Of a DNA stretch of 64,000 nt, positions 1 through 13,253 are shown one piece after another. A program made the position numbers and the translations under genes. Location: assembly GCF_008831285.2 (NCBI RefSeq), contig NC_045144.1:2048001-2112000 (forward strand), given 5' to 3'. The notes beneath the pieces were generated by a model, which was not told the origin of the DNA, did not search any database, and saw only the letters and a program-made list of their open reading frames with translations. Positions within the stretch are counted from its first letter, which is position 1; each line of letters opens with the position of its first letter. Source of the stretch: Nymphaea colorata. Its lineage: Eukaryota > Streptophyta > Magnoliopsida > Nymphaeales > Nymphaeaceae.

Positions 1-668
1 GTGAACTCCTATTTCGTCACGAGTTTTTCCAAAATATTATAACTTTATTTGGTTGTCAATCTAGTAAAAACTGAATAATTATACCGTAAAAAAAAAATCT
101 TCCCAGCACAAACTTGGACTGTTAACTTGGACGTGATGAACACAAAAGATATAAATATTTAATTTCAACACTGTGGTCACTGGTCAACACTAAAACATGA
201 AAAGAAACAGATGCAGAAGAAACGACAGATATAGAAAAGAAAATCAAGAAATCATACTCATCGAGAAATCAAATGGCCGCGGGAAATTTATCTCGTAAGA
301 AGTTAACTCGTTCAGCAAAAATGAAGTGAAGTCAAGTCCCTGTGCTGTGATTATCAGAAAGGAGTGGTAAGAAGGATATTACCGTGAAAAGAAGCTGAAC
401 GTATTTTCAAAAGATTAAAGGAAAAAGCGAAAATAAACTAACTAAAGCCGAAATCTTCAAGACTTTCCCACAGAAACCAGATGCAGAAAATAACGGAGCT
501 CAGAAAATTATTGGTTACAAAACCAAGGAATGAAACCAAGTGAGTATATCAAAATTCAATGTGAATACAGAAAGTAAGACACATGGGGCAAACGATAATT
601 AAATTCCGGCATGAAAGAAGAAACTGAAAATTGATTGCACAGGGGAAAAACAAGTAAGAAGAGGGAAC
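1..668. other. AT-rich left edge, no gene recognised
   Basis: AT-rich DNA with scattered stops in all frames. If the exon proposed at 669-806 is real, this is the start of its first intron, and later exons lie outside the window. No repeat ends are visible. Confidence 0.4.
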
Positions 669-806
669 CTTGAGCTTGTCGATCTGGCCACGGGTGACTC
701 TCGAGGAAAGGAAATCGGGATGCAGAGCGGGGGCTGCCGCCATCGCTGCCTCACGTGGGTCGTCGTGGTCGTCTGCCATCGCCCCTTCTCCTATGCTCTT
801 CCCCAT
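669..806 (-). CDS. Putative first coding exon, unknown protein (partial)
   Basis: A GC- and CpG-rich island in AT-rich surroundings encodes a minus-strand open stretch. Two in-frame ATGs lie at 806 and 779. The shorter form starts MADDHDDP and continues through an Ala-rich stretch to end ...TRGQIDKLK. A possible splice donor (AAG|GTTCCC) follows at 668, after which the frame turns into AT-rich, intron-like sequence. Just upstream, at about 820-840 on the plus strand, is a GA-rich (CT-rich on the coding strand) leader-like patch. The acidic, Ala-rich N-terminus is compatible with a cytosolic or nuclear protein, but I do not recognise the family. The donor is weak beyond GT and the rest of the gene would be outside the window, so this could be a chance open stretch in a CpG island. 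Confidence 0.3.
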
Positions 807-917
807 GTCTGGTGGAAATGGAAAGAGAGAGAGAGAGAGGCTTGAAACATCGGCTTTTATGTGCGCGGATCCACGTGAAATAGAGATGTGGATCCGACAA
901 CTGCACACCCATAATAA

Positions 918-1008
918 TCGGGCTGGGCTGGGCCGGGCCAGGCCCGAGGCGTATTCTAGTACTGGGTAGCCCAGTGCCCAGCCCAGTCAGGCCAAGCCAC
1001 CCGGGCTG
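918..1008. repeat. GC-rich GGGCT/GGCCC repeat
   Basis: Repeated GGGCTGGGC and GGCCC(G/A) motifs run in both orientations, forming imperfect inverted repeats around an AT-containing centre near 950-965. The same style of GGGCC/GCCCGAG motif occurs at 63,165-63,225 and 63,823-63,885. In plants such motifs are common in the subterminal regions of hAT-type elements. No clean target duplication was found here. Confidence 0.4.
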
Positions 1009-1489
1009 TTAAGAATATCAGCCGGCTTTTACCCTCCTGATATACAGCCCATTGAACAAGTAACCTATAACAAAATGCTTACATAAATTACAATAGAAAC
1101 AAAATTTAATATCTTTATTATAAAAAAAAACTGTTTTCTATCTTTCCAGTTTGTAGCTTCACACATAAAAAAATTAGCATGCTTCACGAGTTTTTCCCAT
1201 TCACTTCCTTTACAAGCTTTTCCTATTTAAAATAACAACAAACCGCCAATATTTATAAGTTTGTGTCATTCAGAATAACAAAATAAAAGATGTTGGCAAT
1301 ATTAAATAAAAAAAATGCTATTTACAAAGGAGAAAAAGGAAGGTCCATAATTTGAACCTGTCAATGTTGTCTTTAAACGTAACCATTCAAAGTACACATA
1401 GAGACATTAGTACGAACACGAAGCAAGTCACTAGCATTAACAACATTAATAATTAATAAGCAAATAGTCATCTACATAATTGTTTGCAT
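1009..1489. other. AT-rich intergenic DNA
   Basis: Low-GC sequence with no open frame or repeat end that I can support. Confidence 0.5.
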
Positions 1490-2190
1490 CCCCAAGGTTT
1501 ATTTTAGTTTTTGGAGTGCTTCAAAAAAAATTTATTTTTAACATGAGAGAAAAATGGACTCATCCGTCGGAACGAGAATTGACTATTCCCAGTGCTTTTA
1601 CCTACGGTAACCAATCTAGGAGCTATGTTTATTCTTGATGCATTTCGTTTTTGTTTGAACATCTTTTAATTCTAAATGCGGTATAGTGTTTGAGAAAATG
1701 TTAAAGATTTGATGTTTCAAATTTTCCAAAAAGTTTTGCAGAATCATTTAAGAGTGTAACCTATTTTGATTTGAAAATCTTTACAAACATAATTTATAAC
1801 CCTTTGAAGATCACATTTTTATGTCGATTTAGTGTTCTCTTAAGAATTTAAGTAGGTTTGAAATTTTTTTGCAATTCGGTCATTGATTGAATTTTGGTCT
1901 TGGTGAAGTCAACAAATAAAAGGTTAAAATTTTAAGTCTTGGTAGAAGAATATGTGAAAGAATGGAAAAGATGAAAACTTTAATCTGAAAGGAACAGAGA
2001 AAAAGAAAAAGAGAAAGAAATTTTGAAAATCACAAAATACAAGGTTTTAAAAAAAGAGAGAGATATGTGTGTGTGTGTGTGTATACGTATGTGAAAGCTT
2101 ATGAAAGGAAAGTATTAACTTGAATGGAGGGGGAGAAAAAGATTTTAGAAAGAGAGAAGAGTAAGTTTATAGAGAGAAAGAGACAGAGGA

Positions 2191-2258
<68 letters not shown>

Positions 2259-3860
2259 TTATAAAAGAAGACATTTAACTTGAAGAGAAAGATAAAAGAT
2301 TCTAAAGAGAAAAAATAGAACATATATATATATTCATTTATATGTATATGAAAATTTGTAGAAGAATATGTTAGACCATAGAGAGAAAAGGACAAAGAGA
2401 GATAATTATGTGCATGTCTACATATATAACATGTATATACATGTTTGCCTTTATAAAAATAGAAATCAAGAAATAACTTATAAAATATTGGACTTTGGGC
2501 TCATGCAAGAGTCTAGGCAAAACTATAATGCCTCATTAAAGAGGGTCTTGATTTCAAAAATTTTTTGAAAACATGGTTCCAAATATTTTTATATGTGAGC
2601 ATAAAACTATAATTATTTTGTTTATTATAAAGAAATCTATTTCTCCCACCATTGGGTATGGAAAAAAATCAAACACACATAAAATATAGAGCACAATAAG
2701 ACACTCGTTGGGATCCCTAATCAGATGCTTAAGAGATAAGCTAAACGTTAGAATGTCATGAAGATGCATTTTAGTACACATTAGTCAATGGTTTTTCCAG
2801 GTTAGACAAATTTCAACCTCAAAATCAACATAATAATGAATGAATCCCAACCCAAATGCTCATTCATACTATTAATTTGCCTATTAAATAGGAAAAATTA
2901 GTCTATCATGCATGAACATCATCACAAATATACACGATGAACAAAACAAACAATATAACGAGCATATTTCGAAAATAAATGAAGAAAAAGAATTTATTTC
3001 GTCTTCCTTATACTACCGGTGCACTCAAGAGTAGCTCTCGACTCCAGATATGAAATTTTTAATCTTGCATGACCATTGGGAAGTGGCAAAGAGAAACGAA
3101 AATGAATAAAAAAAAAAAAATCAAGAGGAGGACTACATATCTCTAATAGAAATGATTTTAGAAACAAATCTCTTTCTTCAAATGATCTTAGGGTTTTCTC
3201 GAATGAAGCTCCAAGGTGATGAAAATATTCTTCTAAGAGATCTCATGCTCCCTTGAAGAGTTTAAACTTAGAGAAGCTTGCTCTCAAGATTGGAGAAGAA
3301 GAAGAGAGAAATGAAGAGAGAGAGAGGTAGGGAAAAACTCTAAATCTTCAAATGGGAAAGCACTAGAGATTCCTCAAGAATTAGCTCATGCCCAAGAGAG
3401 AAGATTGTGAAGGTATTTATATGGAGTTTTGGAGCCAAAACTCAAAATTCTAATTTTCTTTAATTTAAAAATATTTTCATGCAAATCAAGTATTTTTAAA
3501 TAATTTTATTTTTTTAAAATAAGTTTTGACCAAGTGGAATTGGCCTTTAGCCCTGCAAATGCCCATTTGAGATGTGGGCAGGGTTAGTGCCCACCCAATA
3601 GACCCAAAACCATCCCCAAGTTTTTTAACTAAAAAGAGGGCCTGTGCAGCACACGTGCTGCTGGGCACGACTGTTGTGTGGCAGTGGGCCAAGCACTGAT
3701 GTGCTTGGCACATCCTTGCCACGTGCGCCAGAGCTCGGCAGCATGCTGGCACGGCCCTGCCACACATGGTAGCATGTTGCAATGCACTGAGCTCAAATGA
3801 GGGGCAAAATGCCCCTCTTATTATCTCGTTTGGACTAATAAGGGGTGTATTTTGCCAACC
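1490..3860. repeat. Repeat unit copy A (LTR-like)
   Basis: First of three diverged copies of one unit. Shared landmarks, in order, are: a block around 1,550-1,640 (ATGGACTC..CGTCGG, then CCCAGTGCTTTTACC and GGTAACC); a block near 1,850-1,930; GA-rich purine DNA; a block at 2,490-2,580 (GAGTCTAGGC, then CATTAAAGAGG); a GAAGCTCCAAGG/GGTATTTAT region near 3,200-3,420; and a GC-rich tail at about 3,540-3,780. Copy C has the same order and nearly the same length. The TATTTATA-like box before a GC-rich stretch resembles a retrotransposon LTR promoter. No protein domains are visible. An (AT)n run lies at about 2,191-2,254. Confidence 0.45.
2191..2254. repeat. (AT)n microsatellite
   Basis: Alternating AT, with one interruption near 2,210, inside repeat copy A. 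It generates spurious (IY)n open frames. Confidence 0.9.
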
Positions 3861-4969
3861 TGACCTCCAAGGGGTCCGTTCATAAAAAAAAAAAAACATA
3901 AAAATTATGTCTTTAAATGTGTATTTAAAAGGGGTAAAATGATTTTTGTTAGAAATCTTTGTTTTCAGTGATTCCAGACTCGTTTTAGATCCGGATTGGG
4001 TTCGATTGGTCACTGACACGTTCTAGTGAGTAGTTTAAGCTCAAAAACACATTTTTGGCACGACAACGAGACATAAAACAAAGGAAAGTTTTTTACATGC
4101 GCATGTGGCACTCGATAGCATCAAATTTTGTTATTTTTGTCTCAACTTTGGATTTTGAGTTGAAATTCTCAATTTGGATCTAGACTTTGGTTTCAAATCT
4201 AACTTGGACCTGAGAGTTGGATTTCGGATTTGAATATTGCATCTAAAGTAAAATTTTGAGTGTGAATCTTGTGTTTGAACTCAGACATGGGTCTAGAGAT
4301 TCGTTTTAGATCAAATAGTCATGAATTGGACTTATGTATGAATATAGAAGTTTGTTTAGGGTCTAGGGTTGGGTGTCGGGTCTAAACATTAGATCCAAAT
4401 GAAATAACTGAGAATTTGGTTTGAGTGAAAATGAAATACAGTCATTTTGGAAAAATTTAGGGTGATAGAAATAACATAATGTCTAATAATTCTTACCTAT
4501 CACTAGCATTATTTATATCAATAAGCAAATACAGTTTACATCAATAAATTATGCGCAATGTTAGTTTGTGAGTTTTAACAAAAACATACCCAGGGATTAT
4601 CAAGATTTTTATAATAATTAGTTTACATCAAAAAGCAACACGTCCAATCAATTTTGAACCACCAAAGCTTTTATAGATTGCTCTATTCCTAACAAATCAT
4701 GAAGATATGGCCACTGTTAGTCTACAAACTACTTCAATACAACGGTGGAATGAAAATGAAGACTAAACACCTCAAAAATATAGAAGATTTACCATACTGA
4801 ATCAGATCATACATCAAAACCTTTGCTAGAATATTCCTCTCCCTCCAATGAACTATAACAAACAAACTTTTAAATCATATTACTATCTTAGTATGTTATG
4901 AAATACAACTGCAATAATCAATATAATATTGAACATCTTACCTTTCACATAAAAACATGGTCTTTATTT
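3861..4969. other. AT-rich DNA between repeat copies
   Basis: No coding potential. The stretch around 4,130-4,380 is rich in TTTGGAT/TTGAGT-like degenerate short repeats. It may be the remainder of the same LTR-like family, but no ends can be fixed. Confidence 0.35.
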
Positions 4970-6310
4970 ACATCTCAAAATTTGATTTGATTTTTAGAGT
5001 GCAAATAAAAAAAAATTATTTTGAAGAGGAAAAAGCAACTCATCTATCGATACAAAAATTGACCATTCCCAGTGCTTTTACCTGAGGTAACTAATTCAAG
5101 AGCTATGCTTATTCTTGATATATATCATATTCACTTGAACAACTTCTTCAACCTAAATGTAGTGCATACCTAACAAGAAAATCGTTTTAAAGATAAGCAT
5201 CTCATAAACTTTTATCAAAATATGAGAAAAATTTGAAGTAATTTCGAGTTAATAAAATATTTTGATTTGAGAAATCTTTTAGAATTGAGAAATCTTTTAT
5301 AATTGAGAAATCTTTTGCAAGTAGATTTGAAATTTTGAAAAATAAGGTTTATATTTTGAATTTTTTTTTTTTGCAATGAATTAGTGTTCTCTTGGAATCT
5401 TTAAGTAGGCTCAAGGTATTGTCCTAATTCGGTTACTACCTAATTAAAGTTTCACATCAACTTATTTAAGTTCCTTAGAGAAGTGTTTGTGATTATTCAT
5501 AAATTTCATAAGTGATTGTGGATGCATGATTCCTACCACCACATGCATCTAGACTTTCATACTTTCTTTTTATGTTTCCTATTGAAAAATCTTGTTACCA
5601 TAATACTTTTCAAGAAAAAGTTTTTGAAATAGATTTGGGTTGTAGGCCACCAAACATGGCTTCAATGTTGAATGCATTACTTGAGTTTTCTTCCTGTTGA
5701 AGTTTATACACAAAAATCAAAATTATAGATGTTGGAGAAAAGATTGGAAGAAAAAGGTGATAGTAAAAAAAAAGATGATCGTTAACAACATAAGAGAGAA
5801 AAATGGAAGAGTTAATGAGGAAGAGAATCCAAGAGAAAAAGAGAGTTGTAAGAAAGAGAGAGATTAAAATTAAGGAGTGAGAGAGAAAAAGATGTTTAAG
5901 AGAGAGAGAAATAAAATAGGAAACTTGTAAAAAGAGAGATTTTAGAGTTAAGAAAGAAATTTTAGAGGGTGAGAGAGATAAAGTAGTAAAACTTGTTAAA
6001 AGAAAGTAATTAAAGAGTGAAAGAAAGAGATTTCAACAAAGAATAAGAGAGAAGGAGATGTAAATCTTAAAATAAAGAAAGATGTAGAGAGAAAGAAAGA
6101 TTAGTAAGGAAGAGAAAAAATTAAGACGAGAAAAATGCCTATGATAATCTCTAACTTTTTTTTTGTTCTATAGACATGAGATATATTTGAGGATTTTTTG
6201 ACTTTAATCTTTCTATGTAGGCCGGAGATGAACTAGGGTTCATGAGAGAGCCTAGGCTAAGTTTTCATTGCCCCATTAAAGAGGTTTTTATTTTTGAAAT
6301 TCTTTTAAAA
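4970..6310. repeat. Repeat unit copy B (partial)
   Basis: Contains the landmark block at 5,035-5,125 (CATTCCCAGTGCTTTTACC, then GGTAACT), the block near 5,395-5,540 (TTCGGTTACTACC, then GTGATTGTGGATGCATGATT), a GA-rich stretch at 5,740-6,130, and the block at 6,225-6,310 (GAGCCTAGGC, then CCATTAAAGAGG). It stops where copy C begins, so it lacks the GC-rich tail seen in A and C. Confidence 0.45.
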
Positions 6311-6320
6311 ATAAGATTCA

Positions 6321-6370
<50 letters not shown>
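6321..6370. repeat. (AT)n(GT)n microsatellite
   Basis: An AT run passes directly into a GT run at the junction between repeat copies B and C. Confidence 0.85.
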
Positions 6371-6374
<4 letters not shown>

Positions 6375-6378
<4 letters not shown>

Positions 6379-8735
6379 CTCCAAAATTTATTTTGGTCAT
6401 TGGAGTGCTTCAGAAAAATAAGGTTTTATTTTGAAATGAGAGAGAAATGGATTCGCTCGTCGGTATGAGGTCCGGCCGTTCCCAACGCCTTTATTGGGGG
6501 TAACCCAACCAAAAACTAGCCTCTTGCTTTGCACATTAATGTATTTAAAATGTTATCATAAATCTTACATGCATGTGTGTTCAAGTATAAATGTATTGAG
6601 ACAAATTTTGAAATGATTAAATATGGTTTGGTTTTAGAAAAAAGTGGTGGTGCCCACAGGTCTAGAACTATAGTCTTAAGGGTTAACAAACCCTTAATAA
6701 TTAATAACTTTAGAAACTTGAGATTGAATTATTGAAATAGCTAAATAACATAAAAAACGAATTGTTTAAAAGAAACACTTGTAAGATCATTTGAGTTCTT
6801 TAAATATTGTCACTAGAAGTCAACTAGAAGATAACTTGTATTTGAAGATAGTTCTGAAAATTGAAGTTTTCAACTTTTTTGAGGAAATATGATTTAAATT
6901 ACTTATTTTGCAAAACATGACTTCAACTTGTCATGCTTTGCAAAAACAAGTTTTTCAAGTTTTGTTTGAAAATAAGATATCAAAATAGATGAATGATGAC
7001 CATAGTTTTTCTTCATCATAGGGCCGAAGAGAGAGACTTTGAAATATTGCAAATATCAAAATAATATGTTGAAAAATGTAAAAATTTGATATTTGAAACA
7101 AGAAAGCATTATAATTTGTAGGGTGTTTCCCTTGAATATTAAGTAAGTTTCAAGATTTTGCCTAGATTTGATTATCACCTCATTAGGGTTTGATCTTGTC
7201 TTGCTTAAGTTTCTTAGGGATGTGCTTGTGAGCATTCATGATTCCTACAAGTGATTGTGTATGCATGATTACATAAATTGTATACGCATAATAAGAAATA
7301 AACCGTTGCTACCATAACATACATCTATGGAGCAATGGAAAGAAAATTTTGATACAAAGTGACAAAGCTAAGATTTCATCTAGCGAGTCACTCTAGAAGA
7401 ATGAATGAGAAAAATATGAAAGATGGTTTTGCAATTTGAAAAATCGAAAATGACATGGTCAATGCAAATTAACATGTATATCAGGTGTGTTTGGGTGTTT
7501 CTCGGGTTGGACATGTCCCAACTTCAAAATGACAAAAATAGCAAAATGACCCACCCAAAATCCTCACATCATAATACACATCCATATACAATCAAATCAT
7601 CAAAATAGAGAATTAGATAGAGAAATAAAAAGATAAATATATGATAAGAGAGCAAGAATAGGTAGAGAAAAATTAAAAGAGAGAAAAAATTGAAAATACA
7701 TAGAGAGAAATAAAGATAAAAGAGGGAGAGAAAAAGAGAGATATTTGAAAGAGAAAGAAATAAATGGGAGAGAAATAAGAAGAAGAATAAAATAAAAAAA
7801 ATAAAGATGAGAAATTAAAATGAGAGAAATATAAGTTAAAATGATAGATGAAGGTTAAGAATGAAAAAAAATAAACATTAAAAGATAGAAATGAGAGGAC
7901 TAAAGAATGAGAGAAAGAAAAGTTAAGATGAAAGAGAGAAAAGTTAAAATGAGAGAAAAACAAATTTAAAAGAGATAAATGAGTTAAAAGAAATGAAGAA
8001 GCTAGTTAAAATGATAAAAAAGATGAGTTTAAAAGAGAGGGAAAATGATATTGAGAAAAATGTTTGCCTTGGTCATGTTCTCCAGAGCTTTAAAGAGAAT
8101 CCTTAGCTCCAGAGAGACTCTAGACCTTCAATGGCTTGTTCTGAAGAAAAGAGAAAAAAAATGGTAGAAAGAATAGTTATAAATTTCCTAAAAAAAAGGA
8201 TTTGATGTAGAGGCAGCTCCCTAGCTCTTCTAGGCAAAGAGAACTCTTTGACGGTGGCATGAATGGGTTGAAGATGCTCCCCAAGAGTCTATCACAAGCT
8301 CCTCTAAGGTCTCCGCTTGTTAGAAATAAAGGTTTGAGGTTGAAAATTGGGAGAGCCAAACAAGAAAAAATGAACAAGAAGAAGAAGAGAAAGAAGAAGA
8401 GAGAAAATTCAAAGGCTTGAAAAGATGATTGATTTTCCATGTTAAATAAGAGAAATGAGGAGGTATTTATAGAGGAAGAACACTCAAGAGCATTGTGGTT
8501 TTTTTTTTTAAAATGAAAATAGTCATTAATTGGTTATTGTTGGCTTAAAATAGCTTACAAACACTAAAAGGGTCAAATCTGTCCAAAAATATGTTGATTG
8601 GGGGGTTGACCACACCAGGAGCAGCTTGCTTACCCAAGGCTCACCAGCCTAGGCCTGGACACCAGGCCTAGACAGGCCGAGCTGGCCCGTGGTTGGGGTG
8701 GTCAGCCGGGGAGGACTTATCCCGACACTTTTGAA
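6375..8735. repeat. Repeat unit copy C (LTR-like)
   Basis: Third copy of the unit, about as long as copy A. Landmarks: 6,425-6,520 (GAGAAATGGATTCG, CGTCGG, CGTTCCCAACGC); 7,140-7,270 (CCTCATTAGGGTTTGAT, then GTGATTGTGTATGCATGATT); a long GA-rich tract at 7,610-8,060; the region around 8,090-8,470 with GGTATTTATAGAGG; and a GC-rich tail at 8,590-8,730 with AGGCCTGG/CAGGCC motifs. The open frames in the purine-rich tract are low-complexity artefacts. Confidence 0.45.
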
Positions 8736-10081
8736 ATGTTAAAGCTTCCATCAAGATAGTATGCTGCAATCTTTATTAATTGAGACTGCCACAACCCAAC
8801 TTTTTGACACAATTTTTTTATACAACAAGTATAAACATCATACCATTAAAACCAAACCACAACTAGATGAATGACAAGTACAAGACCACTTAAAAACTAA
8901 CAAAGCCTTCACTTTTTCTTTTTATGTATCATCGGATCCCACACAAAGGCACTTAGACTCAACTAACAAAACATTCACAAAAACCGAACTCAATGCAGTG
9001 CCTAAATCACTAATGTCAATCTATCGTGAAAGTTGAGATGTCAGTTTGATAGTCAATGATCATCAAGAACTACTTGTAGAGCAAAAAACAAGGTCAGATT
9101 GCTCTCATACAATAATATCCAACCAATATTAAAGCATGGTTCAGCAAAGTATAAAATTCATAGTTAAAACAAATCAACATGGAGACTTATGGCCACTGCC
9201 ATGGGTCATACATTTTGTGATACCAAAAGAATTATCATTTATCATAACAATTGATAACATGAGATGGTTGCAAAAATCATATCTTTACCTAAACACGCCA
9301 GTAGTCTATTGGCTACCAATGTGATCATTGTGATGAGCACCAATAGAAGATCTTGTTGGCACAATACACAGGGAAAAAAAGATCAAGTCTTTACTAAGTC
9401 ATCCACATAAATTGAGGGTAACTTGCAATAAAACCTCCACAGATATCCTACATCACAGCAGCTGCAGCTTGGTAACAGTATCGGTATCACCCACAGTGGC
9501 ACACTAGTTCCTCTAGGCACTCGGGTTGAGGGATCAGAAGATGCCTTGCTCTCCAACAAAAATATAATCCCGTACCCTTGTGTCACTCTACCCTGTGGGC
9601 AGTCCAATGCAGATAGAGGAAAGCGTGACCCCAGTAAGCTCATGTCACACCATTTACATCTCCATAAAAAACCATCCACTGAACTCAGCTTGCACTCACA
9701 TGTTCCATAGCTCAAAGCATGGTTGGTGTTTCCTTACTATGCACCGACTTTGAGGATTTTCCATGTTCTAATAATAATCATGGATGTACGGTGGGAACAT
9801 CACCAAGACTGTTTCAGCTTGACTAACCACAAATTCAGAAAGAGGCTGGTGTCAAACATTGTAGAATAAATGCACCTTCTTAAGCAAGAACATTTATAAT
9901 TTGTTTACACTGTTTTTTAGCAGTACCTTGCTACATGTATTTTGTACTGATTATAGTCACACTTTTATTCTTTTATGTGCACATACACACACACACATTC
10001 ATATATATTTTATGACAGGGTCTTTACTATTCATGTCTCAACTCTTAACTGAATTCAATTAAGCATTGAGGCTACAATTGC

Positions 10082-10086
<5 letters not shown>
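8736..10086. other. Intergenic, no gene recognised
   Basis: A 110-codon minus-strand open frame at 9,383-9,715 has somewhat higher GC than its surroundings and many Cys and Trp residues, but matches no family I recognise. It has no convincing splice sites. I leave it unannotated. Confidence 0.4.

Positions 10087-10170
<84 letters not shown>
10087..10170. repeat. (AT)n microsatellite, about 42 units
   Basis: Uninterrupted alternating TA flanked by near-palindromic TGCATGTG and CATGCATC, so the locus could extrude a hairpin. Confidence 0.95.
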
Positions 10171-10173
<3 letters not shown>

Positions 10174-12428
10174 GCATCATAACTCTCTTACTGGGCTGTC
10201 TATTTCAGAATAAAGGAGATGACTATTTCCAATAAATCCTAGCAAGATTATCTTATTTGTAACATTAAGACTCCATGCTTGGACCTTAAGGCGGTCCACC
10301 TACTGACAGCCCTTGCTTAGTTGGGCCCACTTTAATTTATGTTTTGCTCTTTCCTCTGGTTAGGATTCTATGATGCTAATCAGGGTCCACTTCCCTTGAT
10401 TGTGATAGTAATCCATCATCAGTCAAATTTTTGTATTCTTCCTTAATTATGTCTTCTAATTTTCTTTCTAGAGAGGTCACTATTTGTATAATCAGCATAA
10501 TGGCAAGGAGGATATTTAAAGTTTCTTGCAATCTTATCATTCAAACTAGGTTAGGTTTAGTTCACCATTGACAAGTCAGTAGATCGAAAAAAGAACAGCA
10601 GCCACAGACCTACGCATGCTACTTTCAATAAAAGTGGTTCTGATTGCATAGAATTAGGCAACCTTTTTCTCTATTTAATTCAAAAATAGTAAAGTTTTTT
10701 GTAAACTTATTATAGCATTCATTACTTGTCAAATCTGATTTCAACTATTTAAGCTTTTTTCTTTTAGAATTACTGGACTTTCGGCATGTTCTTGCATATT
10801 ACTCATTCATGCTAGACTTTGACCATATATTAGACATGCACATTCATGAAACTTCAGTATGCTATGACCTGGATGAAACATGGATGCCATAAGGTCACGT
10901 AGCCTTGCCTAGCTCCTTATAGACATATCTTGAACCATGGTATTGCACCAATCATGATGTTCTCACAACAACATAGTCCTTGTGAGAACCATGAAAATGA
11001 CCTCATGCTTGCACTTCAGTATATATGAAAATAAATATATGAATATTATATGAATACAATAAAGTTTACATGAACCACATGTTGAATCAATGTCTTAACA
11101 TCCCATACTAATCATGTTGTAGACCAAAAGTGTACGTTAAATATTGATCATGGAAGTCAACCTATCACACTATAAATTTCATGTGGTTAGTTGTACCCTT
11201 AATGTTATGTACTCTTTATTAATGTTGAATACTCTACCATACAATTGCTGGCAAAAATAAATGCAGGATGTTTCCATTCTACTACAACTTTTTGAATTAT
11301 CAGAGTACAACACTTTTTTAATAACTATGCCAATAGAATCATAACAAGTGAACAATATCTTTTCTATGTTCTATCTCTTTGCTTATTCTGCACAGGAGAC
11401 CTTCTGCAAAACTGTTGTTCAGTAAAAATGATCAAAAGGTATAATTGGTATCTCTGATTAAAAAATTTTGAAACTCAAACTTTCTGATGTCTCAATTGTT
11501 GTTTCATTCAAATAAAACATAGAACACAATCATGTACATGTGTCACTACCTTAATGAAATCATAGAGTTTCTGTTACAACCTGATCACTTCATAGATAAA
11601 AAAAAAACACACATAACTCGTCTCTTCGAAACACTTCACACATCCTTATTACTATTGGATTCTTGATGGTATAGTTTCCGTTCTAAGACATATAGGTTGT
11701 TGTGATCCTGTTACACATTTCCAAATTTGGAGATTAATTTGTACCTAAGATGAGTTTCTTGAGGGGAATACTAATAAACAAGCAATAGTTTTCTTCCTAC
11801 TCAGCTTGTTGGTTCAGTTCATAAAAGGTACTTGTCTGTGTCCTTTTTAGTCAGTAGGGTGGATAATGGAGTCCACTAAACTCAATTTGAGCAATACGAA
11901 GTTCAAGCATGCTCATATCACACACACATTCATTTAAAATAACTTGTAATAAAGCACAAACATACATGATTATAAAATCTAATAATTTACCATTAAGGAT
12001 TTCCATTTAGCATAACTTATTATAGGGAGTTCTTTTTAAGCTCTATGAACTTTTAAATTTCCAAGCATATTCTCATATCAATATCTACATGAACATGTAT
12101 ATCTACACACACACACACACATATACACACACCTTTCTTGAATGCTTATACATACATCAAAATGTACAAAAGAACATCAAAGTTTCTTAATGATGAATAC
12201 CACAAGCAACCATGAAATCTGTTATAAAGCATATATATTCATATAAAATTAATAAGTATGTGAATTTCTGTATTATATCATGATGACATCATGAACTTTT
12301 AGAAAACTTGCAAACATGCCTAGTTTATTATAACCATGATTTTGATGCATTGTATCGTTATCAATATGATGCTCTCATAATCAACATGGACCCTACTCTA
12401 ATCCCTATTCTTATACTACATGAGTACG

Positions 12429-12433
<5 letters not shown>
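10171..12433. other. AT-rich intergenic DNA
   Basis: No gene, RNA or element end supported. Short (CA)n runs occur around 12,107-12,130. Confidence 0.5.

Positions 12434-12469
<36 letters not shown>
12434..12469. repeat. (AT)n microsatellite
   Basis: Uninterrupted AT run. Confidence 0.9.
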
Positions 12470-12472
<3 letters not shown>

Positions 12473-12865
12473 CACATAAGCTCAACAAAACATACATGAA
12501 GTACATTTTGCACCTATGACTCTGTACCTATTGAATTAGAGATGAGTCAAGTCCAATAACATGCATGACTGTCAATACCTAAAGACCTTCCTTTCACTAG
12601 AACTTATTCCGATCTTCCTCCTTGAGTCTCCTTTAAATAGGGACAGCCTTGGTATCAACCAACAACTCCTCCAATCGTGTCTTGCTCTCCACATTAATAT
12701 AAGGCTGAGATGATAGAAGAATTATCAATACCAAGCTTTGGAACTGACCCATTATGCAGCAAAATACTGGTCTATGTCTCTCATTTTCCCCAAATTCTTA
12801 TTGCAGGTAGCTTCTCCCTCAAGCTGTAGCAAATGGGAATCTAGAATGCTGCCAAATAGGTTATT
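12470..12865. other. Intergenic, nothing recognised
   Basis: No coding or repeat signal seen. Confidence 0.45.
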
Positions 12866-13253
12866 ATAATCACAAAAAACAAGTTTTTTCAGGAAAAAAG
12901 CGAAAAAATGCGAGAAAATGAAATGCCGTTTAAAACTTTAAAAAACGAGTTTTTTTGAAAAGAATGTGAAAAACGAAAAAAATGTGTTTCCAACGCTTTT
13001 TTTTTTGCATTTTCACTTTTTTCATTTTTTAATGCCAAATAGTTTTTCTTTTCATTTTTCATTTTTTATTTTTTGCAAATCTAGTTATATTTTGATGTTT
13101 GTGTTATTATTTTCTCACTTATTTTATTTTCCCCATTTTTAGTTTTTTTAATTTTTTAAAAAGCACCATTTTTTCTCATATTTTTTAAGTTTGTCGTATT
13201 ATACCAGAGAAAAATCTCGCTGTTTAAAACTTCAAGACGTTATTTGTGACTAT
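12866..13253. mobile_element. Fold-back / MITE-like element
   Basis: The left end reads ATAATCACAAAAAAC. The reverse complement of the right end reads ATAGTCACAAATAAC, matching at 13 of 15 positions. The left half is rich in GAAAAA-type motifs and the right half in TTTTTC-type motifs, so the arms can fold into a long imperfect hairpin. No clear target duplication is visible and there is no coding capacity. The superfamily is undecided. Confidence 0.4.

Noticed and set aside
3486-4019. 177-codon minus-strand frame
   Set aside because: Lies across the GC-rich tail of an LTR-like repeat, with no family motif.
9383-9715. 110-codon Cys/Trp-rich minus-strand frame
   Set aside because: No recognised domain, no splice context and no repeat context. 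Could not be supported.
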